Shown: positions 46,571-55,858 of the stretch, piece by piece
Position numbering within the stretch: the stretch's first letter is position 1
How the letters are laid out: every line of letters begins with the position of its first letter
Assembly (NCBI GenBank): GCA_905618885.1
Contig: CAJQTC010000005.1
Coordinates: 1 to 64,000 of the forward strand
Direction of reading: 5' to 3'
From: an uncultured Pelagibacteraceae bacterium
GTDB lineage: Bacteria > Pseudomonadota > Alphaproteobacteria > Pelagibacterales > Pelagibacteraceae
DNA length: 64,000 bases
The notes under the pieces: generated by a model
Told to the model about the DNA's origin: nothing
The model's input: only the letters and a program-made list of their open reading frames with translations
Databases searched by the model: none
Position numbers and translations under genes: made by a program

Positions 46571-46600
46571 ATATATGGGTGTTTTTTATCTCTCTACAAG
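46571..46600 (-). promoter_or_regulatory. RpoH-type (heat-shock) promoter candidate upstream of dnaK
   Basis: On the minus strand CTTG, 17 bases, then CCCATAT. Against the alphaproteobacterial pattern CTTG-N17/18-CYTATNT, one position in the second half differs; it also resembles E. coli sigma-32 CTTG...CCCCAT. The -10 region ends about 22 bases before the dnaK start, and a ribosome site (AAAGGAT) lies between them. A role in heat induction is inferred. Confidence 0.62.
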
Positions 46601-46613
46601 CCATTAGATCTGA

Positions 46614-47201
46614 TTATTTTTCTTCTTTTTCATTATTTTTAATATCCTTCTTTTTGGCTATGGCTACGTACGAAGGCCTTAATAGCCTATCTTTATAGAA
46701 ATAACCGGGCTGTATTTCTTGCAAAATAGTTCCTGGATTAACCTTTTCATCTTCAATTTCAAGCATAGCTTGATGGTTATTGGGATCAAATTTTTCATTA
46801 AGACAATTTATTTTTTTAATATTATTTTTTTCAAAAATAGTAATTAAGTCTTTTTCAATAATTTCAATATTGTTTAAAAATTTATTTAGATCCTTACTAT
46901 CCTTTAAGTTCTCATCGTTTTTAATTGATAGGTGGGCTCTTTGTAGATTGTCAAGAACAGACAACGTTTCTCTAGCAAGATTAAAACCTCCATATTCAAA
47001 AGCTTCTTTTGTTTCTCTTTCAAATCTTCTTCTCTGATTTTCTGTTTCTGCTAAAGCTCGTAATATCTTATCTTGTGCTTCATTTAATTTATCCTCAAGA
47101 GAAGCTTCATCAATTTCTTCAGATTTGTTATTCTCCAGGGGCTGAATGTCACCATCTATAGCTTGATCGTCCTTAATTATATTGTCGTTCTCATTTTCCA
47201 T
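46614..47201 (-). CDS. grpE: Nucleotide exchange factor GrpE
   Basis: A 195-residue cochaperone that releases ADP from DnaK. The N-terminal 40 residues are acidic and disordered. A long coiled coil follows (DKILRALAETENQRRRFERETKEAFEYGGFNLARETLSVLDNLQRA), and the C-terminal beta wing includes FDPNNHQAMLEIEDEKVNPGTILQEIQPGYFYKDRLLRPSYVAIAK, the family signature. It is first in the grpE-dnaK-dnaJ run and diverges from rdgB. Confidence 0.97.
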   Translation of the reverse strand: MENENDNIIKDDQAIDGDIQPLENNKSEEIDEASLEDKLNEAQDKILRALAETENQRRRFERETKEAFEYGGFNLARETLSVLDNLQRAHLSIKNDENLKDSKDLNKFLNNIEIIEKDLITIFEKNNIKKINCLNEKFDPNNHQAMLEIEDEKVNPGTILQEIQPGYFYKDRLLRPSYVAIAKKKDIKNNEKEEK

Positions 47202-47208
47202 AACTGCT

Positions 47209-47236
47209 ATATAGGGTTTTATAATTAAATTACTAG
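47209..47236 (-). promoter_or_regulatory. RpoH-type promoter candidate upstream of grpE
   Basis: On the minus strand CTAG (3 of 4 against CTTG), 17 bases, then CCTATAT, a full match to the alphaproteobacterial sigma-32 -10 element. Only seven bases separate it from the grpE ATG, so the message would be leaderless or nearly so. The pairing with the dnaK element supports a heat-shock role. Confidence 0.5.
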
Positions 47237-47242
47237 AGAGAA

Positions 47243-47848
47243 ATGAAAAAAATTAAAGAAATATTAATAGGAACACACAATAAAGGAAAAATTAAAGAAA
47301 TTAGTTATTTATTAAATAAAAAAATAAAAAAAATTACTCCTTTTCAGCTTAATATTAAAAGTCCTAAAGAAACAGGAAAAAGCTTTAAATCAAATTCAGT
47401 GTTAAAAGCTAAATATTTTTTTAATAAGTCAAATCTTTTTACATTATCGGATGACTCTGGACTTTGCATTGATTGCCTTAATAATAAACCAGGTATTTAT
47501 TCAGCTCGTTGGGCAGAAAAATACGGAAATTTCAATAAGGCAATGGTGAAAATTATTTCAATGGTAAAACAAAAGAATAAAAACAAAAAGATAAAAAATA
47601 CTAAAGCTAAATTTATCTGTAGTTTAACTTTTTCTTACAGCGCCACAAAAAGCATTACAACAATTGGCATCATACATGGGAATATTTCTGAAAAAATATT
47701 AGGAAAAAATGGTTTCGGTTATGATTCTATTTTTGTGCCGACAGGTAGCAAAAAAACCTTTGGCCAAATGAATAAAAAAAAAAAAATACTTATAGACCAT
47801 AGATTTATAGCTTTTAAAAAGCTAAAAAATAAAGTTAATATTCTTTGA
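47243..47848 (+). CDS. rdgB: Non-canonical purine NTP pyrophosphatase RdgB (Ham1 family)
   Basis: A 201-residue house-cleaning enzyme that hydrolyses dITP, ITP and XTP. It opens with ILIGTHNKGKIKEISYLL, and the active-site region FTLSDDSGLCIDCLNNKPGIYSARWA is near residue 74. GKNGFGYDSIFVPTGSKKTFGQMN near residue 155 and the closing IDHRFIAFKKL complete the family. It is head to head with grpE across 41 bases and ends 14 bases inside the convergent LpoA-like gene. Confidence 0.95.
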   Translation: MKKIKEILIGTHNKGKIKEISYLLNKKIKKITPFQLNIKSPKETGKSFKSNSVLKAKYFFNKSNLFTLSDDSGLCIDCLNNKPGIYSARWAEKYGNFNKAMVKIISMVKQKNKNKKIKNTKAKFICSLTFSYSATKSITTIGIIHGNISEKILGKNGFGYDSIFVPTGSKKTFGQMNKKKKILIDHRFIAFKKLKNKVNIL

Positions 47849-48989
47849 ACTTATTGTTTTCAGTTTTATACATTTTTAGTTGTTGAAAAACTCTTTTTTT
47901 TCTAAACTCAAAGGTTCCAATTTTCCCCTTAATTTTTTCTTTAATATAAAAATCTTCTATAGAATTAATGCCATTATTTTTACTCCAAACAAAATAGATC
48001 AAACCCAATGCGTCATATGCTAGGATGGTAATTTCGTCTGGCTTAACACCAAAAGCTTTAAAATATTTTTTATTATATTTCTTAAATTTTTTTATATCGA
48101 CAGATGGAAAAAATAAATTTTTAACTAAATTTTCACGAAATATATTCTCATCAAACCATTGATTTGCCGTCGCTATAAGAACCGTTTTATCATCAACATC
48201 GGTATAAACCAATGAAGAAAGAATACTTTTAAGACTATGTCCAAAATCAATAATAATAATAGAATCAAAATCAACAGAACCTAGGGTGTAAAGACTTTCA
48301 AGAATTTTTAATTCTTTTTTCGATTTTGTATCATTTATTTTTTCCAAAAAAATTTTTCTTTTTTCTAGGTTTCTTTTTCTCTGACTATAATTAGTTAATT
48401 TTTCTATTTCTCCTGTAAGAATTCTTGGATCTGAGTCGTATTTAAAGACTTTATAATTTTTCAATTTAAGTGATTTAATTTTTTCATCTATAAATTTTTC
48501 ATTCTCATCTTTCGGATACAAAATTATAGTTTTCTTCTTCTTCTCTTTAGCTAGTAATTGTTTGATAGCCTCAATTTGAGACTCAAAACTTATTCCTATA
48601 TTGATTACATTGTTAATTATTCTCGGTTCTTTATTGGATAGAGAAATAAAAATTGTATCATTATATTTGTCAAGCTCAGTAAAAGATGAAAAAGTCATAG
48701 GTCCAATTATTATTTTTGCACCTTTATTTATTATTTCTTTTATGGCTTTGTTTAATCTTTTCCTATCATTAGAGCCACTATCCCTCGGAATAATAATAAT
48801 TTTTTTACTACCTATTTCATCAAGAGCAAGTTGAGTAGATAGCAGTAATGATTCACCTAGATTTTTATATGCGCCAGAAAAAGGTGCAAGCAAACCAACC
48901 CTAAGCTTACCGTCATTTTCGTCTGCAACTAAATTACTATTAATCAATAGAAATATATAAGATAAAAATGTAATAATATTTTTAATCAT
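47835..48989 (-). CDS. LpoA-like periplasmic binding-fold protein (penicillin-binding protein activator)
   Basis: A 384-residue protein with an N-terminal signal (NIITFLSYIFLLINSNLVA). It has the type I periplasmic binding fold: LRVGLLAPFSGAYKNLGESLLLSTQLALDEIG near residue 29, IIIGPMTFSSF near 90 and EITILAYDALGLIYFVW near 333. It diverges from rsmI with five bases between start codons; in gammaproteobacteria the LpoA gene also neighbours rsmI, supporting the assignment over an amino-acid ABC receptor. No ABC permease is nearby. LpoA activates the peptidoglycan synthase PBP1A. Confidence 0.8.
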   Translation of the reverse strand: MIKNIITFLSYIFLLINSNLVADENDGKLRVGLLAPFSGAYKNLGESLLLSTQLALDEIGSKKIIIIPRDSGSNDRKRLNKAIKEIINKGAKIIIGPMTFSSFTELDKYNDTIFISLSNKEPRIINNVINIGISFESQIEAIKQLLAKEKKKKTIILYPKDENEKFIDEKIKSLKLKNYKVFKYDSDPRILTGEIEKLTNYSQRKRNLEKRKIFLEKINDTKSKKELKILESLYTLGSVDFDSIIIIDFGHSLKSILSSLVYTDVDDKTVLIATANQWFDENIFRENLVKNLFFPSVDIKKFKKYNKKYFKAFGVKPDEITILAYDALGLIYFVWSKNNGINSIEDFYIKEKIKGKIGTFEFRKKRVFQQLKMYKTENNKFKEY

Positions 48990-48994
48990 TTTTT

Positions 48995-49837
48995 ATGAGT
49001 ACACTTAAACCAGGACTATATATTGTATCAACACCCATAGGAAATTTAGATGATATAACATTAAGGTCTTTAGAGGTATTAAAAAAATCAGATATTATTT
49101 TATGTGAAGATACCCGAAGGTCTTTAAAGTTACTAAATCACTATAAGATTAAAAAAAAATTAGTCTCATACCATAAGTTTAATGAACAAAAAGAGTTACA
49201 AAAAGTCATTGAACATCTAAATGAAGGCAAAATTTTATCTTTAATCTCTGACGCTGGAACACCCACACTTTCTGACCCTGGACTTTTATTAGTCAGAAAA
49301 TGTATCGAAAAAAATATTGAAATTTCCCCCATACCCGGAGCCTCAGCAATAACCTCAGCTGTTTCCATTTCAGGTTTTAATGATAAGTTTCTTTTTTACG
49401 GGTTTTTACCTAAAACTGAAAATGATCTTATTAAAACTATTAATAGTCTAAAAAATCTAAATTTTTCTTTAGTATTTTTTATACCTGGCATAAAAATAAA
49501 TTTTTATTTAAAATTTTTTAAAGTGTATTTTTCAGGAAGAGATATTCTTATTGCTAGAGAAATTAGCAAGGTACACGAAACATTTTACAGAGATAAAATA
49601 AGTACAATTAAGCCTTTTAAGACAATTTTAAAGGGAGAACTAACTATTGTAATATCGAAAATTTATACTATTAATGAATCACAAACGGACTTAGATATTG
49701 TTGTAGAAGCAACTGAATATCTTAAAAAATATAGTCTGAAAGATGTTGTGGAATTAATATCAAAAAAAGAGAAAATTTCAAAAAAAAAAGTATATGAAAT
49801 TTGTTTAAAAATAAAAAATGATAAGAAAAATAATTAG
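48995..49837 (+). CDS. rsmI: 16S rRNA (cytidine-1402-2'-O)-methyltransferase RsmI
   Basis: A 280-residue SAM-dependent methyltransferase of the tetrapyrrole-methylase fold. It begins GLYIVSTPIGNLDDITLRSLEVLKKSDIILCEDTRRS, and contains YHKFNEQ, LISDAGTPTLSDPGLLLVR, ISPIPGASAITSAVSISGF and FLPKTENDL, all typical. The last 20 bases overlap the BON-domain gene. It diverges from the LpoA-like gene. Confidence 0.96.
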   Translation: MSTLKPGLYIVSTPIGNLDDITLRSLEVLKKSDIILCEDTRRSLKLLNHYKIKKKLVSYHKFNEQKELQKVIEHLNEGKILSLISDAGTPTLSDPGLLLVRKCIEKNIEISPIPGASAITSAVSISGFNDKFLFYGFLPKTENDLIKTINSLKNLNFSLVFFIPGIKINFYLKFFKVYFSGRDILIAREISKVHETFYRDKISTIKPFKTILKGELTIVISKIYTINESQTDLDIVVEATEYLKKYSLKDVVELISKKEKISKKKVYEICLKIKNDKKNN

Positions 49838-50408
49838 TTTAACTTTTTTAGTTTTAGTAATGACTAGCTGTGTGAGTGGAAATCTTTCTACATTTGGAAA
49901 AGGTGTAAGCATCGGCTTTGACCCGAGAACTGTAGGCATGCAAATTGATGATACTTTAATGCAAAAAAGTTTAGTGGCCAGATTGACTTTAGCTGAAAAA
50001 AAATATTTTTTATTTATACAGGTTGAAATTTTAGATGGAAGAATATTCTTAACTGGTAAAGTAGATGAACCTGAAGAAAAAATTAAGATAACAAAAATGG
50101 CTTGGGAAACTAAAGGTGTGCGATCAGTTAAAAATGCCATAGAAATAAAAGGTAAGTCTAATTTTAAAAGTACAGGAAAAGACGTCCTAATAACGACACA
50201 ATTAAGAACTGCTTTAATTTTTAATAAATTAGTCAAATCTGGCAACTACACCCTAGAGACAATCAATAAGACAATTTATATTTTTGGTATTGCTACAAAT
50301 GTCGAAGAAAAAAAAGAAGTTATAGACGAGGCTAAAAAAATTTACGATGTAAAAGAAGTTGTTCCAACTATTTATCTAGTCTCCGAGCTTAGTCGAAACA
50401 AAATTTAA
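49818..50408 (+). CDS. BON-domain lipoprotein
   Basis: A 196-residue lipoprotein with the signal MIRKIISLTFLVLVMTSC and lipobox cysteine at residue 18. Two BON domains follow: one around VEILDGRIFLTGKVDEPEEKIKITKMAWETKGVRSVKNAIEI and one around YTLETINKTIYIFGIATNVEEKKEVIDEAKKIYDVKEVVPTIYLV. BON proteins such as DolP help to keep the outer membrane intact. Neighbouring rsmI and an LpoA-like gene mirrors the E. coli lpoA-rsmI-dolP region. Its stop overlaps that of maeB. Confidence 0.9.
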   Translation: MIRKIISLTFLVLVMTSCVSGNLSTFGKGVSIGFDPRTVGMQIDDTLMQKSLVARLTLAEKKYFLFIQVEILDGRIFLTGKVDEPEEKIKITKMAWETKGVRSVKNAIEIKGKSNFKSTGKDVLITTQLRTALIFNKLVKSGNYTLETINKTIYIFGIATNVEEKKEVIDEAKKIYDVKEVVPTIYLVSELSRNKI

Positions 50409-52687
50409 TTTTTATAATTAATTACCTCAGATGAATAAGCAGCGATAGAAGCAAGATTTAAAATCTCAGAAGGAGAAGATCTTAAGGGAGCAATTTCAAT
50501 TGGAAGTCCTAAGCCAATTAAAAGTGGACCAATTAGCTTAGCACCACCAAATGTCTTCATTATTTTTACAGATATAGACGCACTGTGTAGAGCAGGCATA
50601 ATTAAAATATTTGCATTACCAACTATTTTTGAAAATGGGTAGGACTCTTTATATTCAGGATTTAAGGCAACATCAGGCTGCATTTCTCCATCGTAATCAA
50701 AATCTACCTTTCTAGTTTTCATTAATTCAATAGCTTCTCTAACGTGTTTAGTTCTTTCTGTTGCAGGCTTACCAAAAGTTGAGTGAGAAAGAAAAGCAAC
50801 TTTAGGATCAAAACCAAATAATCTTGCAACCCTAGTACTTGAAATTGCTATTTGAACAAGCTGTTCTGCGGTTGGATTATCATGAACATTTGTATCAGAC
50901 ACGAAAACTGTTCTACCTTTTGACACTAACATTGTAAGGCCAAATATTATTTCTCCTGGCCTGGACTCTACAACTTTATTTAATTTTTCTATAGTAGCTG
51001 CATGATGTCTTGTACCGCCGGTAACCATAGCATCAGCATCACCACAAGCAACCATACATGACCCCCATGTCACTCTGTCATTTCTAACCAAATGATCACA
51101 TTCTCTTTCTAACATTCCACTTCTTTGAAGTTTTTTATACAAATGTTTAGTGTATTTTTCTCTTTTGCTTAAATCTTTTGAACTTACAATCTGTATATTA
51201 AAGTTTTCATCTAGACCTATATTTTTTAGTTGTTCTTTTACCTTTTCCTCTTTTCCAATTAAAATAGGCACACCTAATTTACTGTTCTTAAAAGCTACAG
51301 CTGCTTTTAGAATATTAGGATCTTCTCCTTCAGCAAATACAACTCGTTTTTGAGATTTTTTTATTTGGGCATTTATACCTTGCATAATGTTCATTGAAGG
51401 ATCAAGTCTTCGAGACAAGTCTTCTTTATATTTTTCTATATCAGTAATCTTTTTTCTAGCCACACCCGATTTCATGGCAGCCTCAGCAACTGCTGCAGGT
51501 ATTACACTAATTAATCTTGGATCAAATGTTGATGGAATTATATATTCTTTACCGTATCGTGGTCTTTCCCCTCCATAAGCTGCAATAACTTCATCGGGCA
51601 CTTCTTCTCTAGCCAATTGAGCAATCGCTTTGGCTGCTGCAACCTTCATTTCTTCATTAATTTCTTTAGCCCTAACATCAAGCGCTCCTCTAAAAATATA
51701 AGGAAAACCGATAAGGTTATTGACTTGATTTGGATAGTCTGATCTTCCAGTAGCAACAATAGCATCCGTTCTAACCTCATCTATTAATTCAGGTTTTATT
51801 TCTGGATCCGGATTTGCGCATGCAAAAATAATAGGGTTTTTCCCCATTGACTTGATCATATCCTTTGTAATTACATCTTTAGCAGACAGACCTAAAAAAA
51901 CATCCGCACCCTTCATCGCTTCTTCAATTGTCCTTAGTTTAGTTTCGACTGCATGGGCCGATTTAAATTGGTCAACTTTTTCTCTACCTTTATATATAAC
52001 ACCTAATCTGTCACACATGATTACATTTTCATTTTTAACTCCAGAAAGTTTAAATAAATTTGTACAGGCAATAGCCGAAGCTCCAGCTCCATTAACAACA
52101 ACTTTTATTTCACTGATTTTTTTTTTAGAAATATCTAGAGCGTTAATTAAAGCAGCAGTTGTTATGATTGCAGTTCCATGTTGGTCATCATGAAAAACAG
52201 GTATATCTAATAATTCTTTAAGCTTTTGTTCTATTATAAAACAGTCAGGCGCAGCAATATCTTCTAAGTTAATTCCACCAAAAGTATTACCGATATTTTT
52301 TATAGTATTAATTATTTCATTAACATCGTAGCTATCAACCTCGATATCAATCGAGTCTATATCTGCGAATCTTTTAAATAAAACTGATTTACCTTCCATC
52401 ACAGGTTTTGAGGCTAAAGAGCCAAGATTACCAAGACCTAATATCGCCGAACCGTTGCTAATTACAGCGACTAAATTTCCTTTACTAGTGTAGTCATAAG
52501 CAGATTCAGGGTTTTTTGCGATTTCTTTAACCGGAACAGCTACACCAGGTGAATAAGCTAACGATAAGTCTCTTTTGGTTATTAAAGGTTTAGATGAATT
52601 TATCTCAATTTTGCCAGACTTACCTTGTGTATGAAAGTCTAATGCTTCTTTATCTGAGTAATGGTCAATTTTAGATTTTTTTGTCAT
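50405..52687 (-). CDS. maeB: NADP-dependent malic enzyme with C-terminal phosphotransacetylase-like domain
   Basis: A 760-residue MaeB-type enzyme that decarboxylates malate to pyruvate and links the TCA cycle with gluconeogenesis or NADPH supply. The N-terminal half shows [60 protein letters not shown] and [12 protein letters not shown]. The second half (from about residue 440) is a phosphate acetyltransferase-like regulatory domain with [17 protein letters not shown] and [13 protein letters not shown]. It converges with the BON gene and diverges from murJ. Confidence 0.97.
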   Translation of the reverse strand: MTKKSKIDHYSDKEALDFHTQGKSGKIEINSSKPLITKRDLSLAYSPGVAVPVKEIAKNPESAYDYTSKGNLVAVISNGSAILGLGNLGSLASKPVMEGKSVLFKRFADIDSIDIEVDSYDVNEIINTIKNIGNTFGGINLEDIAAPDCFIIEQKLKELLDIPVFHDDQHGTAIITTAALINALDISKKKISEIKVVVNGAGASAIACTNLFKLSGVKNENVIMCDRLGVIYKGREKVDQFKSAHAVETKLRTIEEAMKGADVFLGLSAKDVITKDMIKSMGKNPIIFACANPDPEIKPELIDEVRTDAIVATGRSDYPNQVNNLIGFPYIFRGALDVRAKEINEEMKVAAAKAIAQLAREEVPDEVIAAYGGERPRYGKEYIIPSTFDPRLISVIPAAVAEAAMKSGVARKKITDIEKYKEDLSRRLDPSMNIMQGINAQIKKSQKRVVFAEGEDPNILKAAVAFKNSKLGVPILIGKEEKVKEQLKNIGLDENFNIQIVSSKDLSKREKYTKHLYKKLQRSGMLERECDHLVRNDRVTWGSCMVACGDADAMVTGGTRHHAATIEKLNKVVESRPGEIIFGLTMLVSKGRTVFVSDTNVHDNPTAEQLVQIAISSTRVARLFGFDPKVAFLSHSTFGKPATERTKHVREAIELMKTRKVDFDYDGEMQPDVALNPEYKESYPFSKIVGNANILIMPALHSASISVKIMKTFGGAKLIGPLLIGLGLPIEIAPLRSSPSEILNLASIAAYSSEVINYKN

Positions 52688-52756
52688 AAAAATTTAGTAT
52701 GTAATATAAAATGGACAAAATCATCATTAATTTAATTTTTTTTAAATAAAAACAAT

Positions 52757-54283
52757 ATGAATTTATTATCATCAGCTTCTGTTTTTAGTTTTTATACTTT
52801 AGTAAGCCGGTTATTAGGATACCTGAGAGATATACTGATAGCAATTTTCTTAGGAGCATCGATTTATGCTGATGCTTTTTTTGTGGCTTTTAGACTACCT
52901 AATACCTTTAGGAGACTTTTTGCAGAAGGTGTATTCAACGCAGCCTTTATCCCAAGTTATGCAGAAGCCAATCTAAAAAATAAAACAGAAGGAAAAAAAT
53001 TTGCAGACGAAGTCTTAAAACTATTAATAATAATTTTATTAGGAATTGTGTTTCTAGTAGAAATTTTTACACCAGCAATAGTTTACTTAATAGCACCAGG
53101 ATTTTATGAAGATATTGAAAAATTTGATTTAGCAGTAGAATTGACAAGAATAACTTTTCCTTTTTTATTTTTTGTAAGTTTATCTTCTTTTTTTTCAGGA
53201 ATATTAAATACAAATAATAAATTTGCAGCAGCAGCAGCCGCCCCAATTATACTAAATATTTTTTTGATTTTTAGTCTAGTGTTTTCTTATTTTTTTGATT
53301 TAAATTTTGAATTAAACCTGTCATATGCCGTTACATTAGCTGGTATATTTCAATTATTGTTTTTGATTTTTTTTACGAGACATTATTACAAGCCCTCAGT
53401 TAATTTTAAAATTATAATTAATTCAAAAATAAAATTTTTTTTTAAAAAATTATTACCAAGTATTTTTTCATCAGGAGTTACTCAAATTAATATTTTTATA
53501 GGTACAATAATCGCCTCTTTTGAAGCGGGAGCTGTTTCTTATTTGTATTATGCTGATAGAATTTATCAAATCAACTTAGCTATTGCAGGAATAGCAATTG
53601 GTACCGTGGCACTTCCGGAATTATCAAGAAAAATAAAAATCGGTAGTTGGAACGAAGTATACAACATACAGAATAGATCACTTGAACTTTGTCTGCTTTT
53701 ATCTGTGCCGGCATGTTTTGGTTTAATTATAGCCTCAAAAGAAATCACAGATGCATTGTTTGGCTACGGATCATTTCTTGAAAAAGATGTCATGTTAACT
53801 TCAAGTGCTTTAAAATACTTCGGATATGGAGTTCCAGCATTTGCATTAATTAAAGTTTTTTCGAATTTTTTCTTTGCAAGAGATAATACACGGATTCCAT
53901 TTTATATTTCATTTTTTAGTGTCTTTTTAAATGTTTTGATATCCTTAATTTATTTTAAAAAAATAGGATTTATAATTATTCCTATTGCAACATCCATTTC
54001 TACTTGGTCGGCAGTCTTAATTTACGTAATAGTATTATTAAAATTAAAATATTTTAATATTAAGAATATTTTTTTTATCAACATGATAAAGATACTTATT
54101 TCTTCACTAATAATGAGTTTAGGGCTTTATTACTTATTAGGGTATTTTGAGGATAAGCTAATTTATAGTAATTATTATAAATCATTTTATCTTATAATGA
54201 TTATAATTTTAATTACTTCTATGTACTTAGTGTTAGCCCGATTACTAGGAGTATTTAAAATTAAAAACTTTGAAACAAATTAA
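52757..54283 (+). CDS. murJ: Lipid II flippase MurJ (MviN)
   Basis: A 508-residue membrane protein with about 13-14 helices, which moves lipid II across the inner membrane. The N-terminus [65 protein letters not shown] contains the conserved Arg, Asp and Gly residues of the family. [27 protein letters not shown] near residue 268 is also diagnostic. trpS follows after two bases, an order frequent in alphaproteobacteria. Confidence 0.96.
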   Translation: MNLLSSASVFSFYTLVSRLLGYLRDILIAIFLGASIYADAFFVAFRLPNTFRRLFAEGVFNAAFIPSYAEANLKNKTEGKKFADEVLKLLIIILLGIVFLVEIFTPAIVYLIAPGFYEDIEKFDLAVELTRITFPFLFFVSLSSFFSGILNTNNKFAAAAAAPIILNIFLIFSLVFSYFFDLNFELNLSYAVTLAGIFQLLFLIFFTRHYYKPSVNFKIIINSKIKFFFKKLLPSIFSSGVTQINIFIGTIIASFEAGAVSYLYYADRIYQINLAIAGIAIGTVALPELSRKIKIGSWNEVYNIQNRSLELCLLLSVPACFGLIIASKEITDALFGYGSFLEKDVMLTSSALKYFGYGVPAFALIKVFSNFFFARDNTRIPFYISFFSVFLNVLISLIYFKKIGFIIIPIATSISTWSAVLIYVIVLLKLKYFNIKNIFFINMIKILISSLIMSLGLYYLLGYFEDKLIYSNYYKSFYLIMIIILITSMYLVLARLLGVFKIKNFETN

Positions 54284-54285
54284 AA

Positions 54286-55287
54286 ATGGATAAAAATAAA
54301 TTAGTTTTTTCAGGGGTTCAACCCACAGGAAATTTGCACTTAGGTAATTATCTTGGGGCACTTAAAAACTTTGTAACTCTTCAGAAGCAAACGAAGTGTA
54401 TTTATTGTGTAGTTGACCTCCATGCAATTACAGTTTTTCAAGACCCAAATGAACTTAAAAATAATATTCTAGAAACAACAGCAGGTTTTCTTGCAACTGG
54501 ACTTGATAGCAAAAAAAGTATTATTTTCAACCAATCATCAGTGAGTGGTCACGCTGAACTTGCTTGGATCTTTAATTGTATAGCTCGTGTCGGATGGTTG
54601 AACAGAATGACACAATTTAAAGACAAAGCCGGTAAAGACAAAGAAAAAGCAAGTGTAGGACTTTATATCTACCCAAATTTAATGGCAGCAGATATTTTGT
54701 TATACAAAGCAACTCATGTCCCAGTAGGAGCAGATCAAAAACAACATTTAGAACTTTGCAGGGACATTGCACAAAAATTTAACACAGACTTTAAAAAAAA
54801 TATATTTCCAATACCTGAACCACTAATACAAAAGAATATATCTAGAGTTATGAGTCTAAGAGATGGCACAAAAAAAATGAGTAAATCAGATGAGTCGGGT
54901 TACTCCAGAATTGATTTAAAAGATTCTGCTGATGACATAATTAAAAAAATTAAAAAGGCAAAATCAGATTCTTCTTTTATACCTGATAACTTAAAAGATT
55001 TAGAAAAAAAACCAGAAGCTTTAAATTTAATTAGCATTTATTCAGACTTATTAGAGATATCATTAGAACAAGTGATAAATGAAGTTAAAGGAAAGGATTA
55101 TTCTTATTTAAAAAATAAATTATCAGAAGTATTAATAGAAATAATATGTCCAATAGGAAAAGAGATAAAAAATTTATTAGAAGACAAGAATTATTTAGAA
55201 AAAGTCCTTAAAGAAGGTACTGAAAAAGCTAGAATTTTAGCTGTAGATAACCTCAAGGAAGTACGAAATGTGGTAGGATTTATTTAA
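54286..55287 (+). CDS. trpS: Tryptophanyl-tRNA synthetase
   Basis: A 333-residue class Ic synthetase. The HIGH-type motif is [21 protein letters not shown] at residues 9-29, the tryptophan pocket region includes VVDLHAITV and [34 protein letters not shown], and the KMSKS loop is KKMSKSDES near residue 199. The length is standard. It lies two bases after murJ and about 20 before the nfuA-like gene. Confidence 0.97.
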   Translation: MDKNKLVFSGVQPTGNLHLGNYLGALKNFVTLQKQTKCIYCVVDLHAITVFQDPNELKNNILETTAGFLATGLDSKKSIIFNQSSVSGHAELAWIFNCIARVGWLNRMTQFKDKAGKDKEKASVGLYIYPNLMAADILLYKATHVPVGADQKQHLELCRDIAQKFNTDFKKNIFPIPEPLIQKNISRVMSLRDGTKKMSKSDESGYSRIDLKDSADDIIKKIKKAKSDSSFIPDNLKDLEKKPEALNLISIYSDLLEISLEQVINEVKGKDYSYLKNKLSEVLIEIICPIGKEIKNLLEDKNYLEKVLKEGTEKARILAVDNLKEVRNVVGFI

Positions 55288-55308
55288 GTAAAAATGTTAT
55301 AAACAAGC

Positions 55309-55857
55309 ATGATATTAACTGAACCAACACCCAATCCTGACTCATTAAAGTTTTTGTCAGAAAAAACTATATCCACAATAGGAACTGAAGAATTTCAAAA
55401 AAAGGATCTAGGTAAGATAGAAAATCAGTTTATAAAAAATTTACTTAATTTAGAAGGGGTAGAGCTTATCCTTCTTTCTGACAACTTTCTGTCGGTAAAG
55501 AAAAACAAAGAAATTACTTGGGATGTTTTAAAACCAACCGTTATTGCGCATATGAATGATTATTTTCAAAAAAATAACGAACCTATACTTAATAAAAAAA
55601 AAGATCTGGAAAACAGTAATCCGAATGCAGGAGAAATTGAGGGTCGCATTATAAAGATTTTAGACGAAAAAATTAGACCAGCTGTAGCAAAAGATGGTGG
55701 TGATATTAAATTTAAATCTTTTAAAAATGGGATCGTACATGTTGAGTTGCAAGGAAGTTGTTCAGGATGTCCAAGTTCACTTATGACTTTGAAACAAGGT
55801 GTGCAAAATTTACTTTGTCATTATGTGGAAGAAGTAAAATCAGTAGAGGCAATTTAA
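55309..55857 (+). CDS. Nfu-type iron-sulphur cluster scaffold/carrier protein
   Basis: A 182-residue protein with an N-terminal Nfu_N domain (EPTPNPDSLKFLSE, GVELILLSDNFLSVKK) and a C-terminal NifU-like domain with the cluster-binding C-x-x-C in VELQGSCSGCPSSLMTLKQGV near residue 152. IRPAVAKDGGDIKF is the conserved lead-in. This two-domain form is the alphaproteobacterial and mitochondrial NFU1 type. The next gene starts two bases after its stop. Confidence 0.95.
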   Translation: MILTEPTPNPDSLKFLSEKTISTIGTEEFQKKDLGKIENQFIKNLLNLEGVELILLSDNFLSVKKNKEITWDVLKPTVIAHMNDYFQKNNEPILNKKKDLENSNPNAGEIEGRIIKILDEKIRPAVAKDGGDIKFKSFKNGIVHVELQGSCSGCPSSLMTLKQGVQNLLCHYVEEVKSVEAI

Positions 55858-55858
55858 A

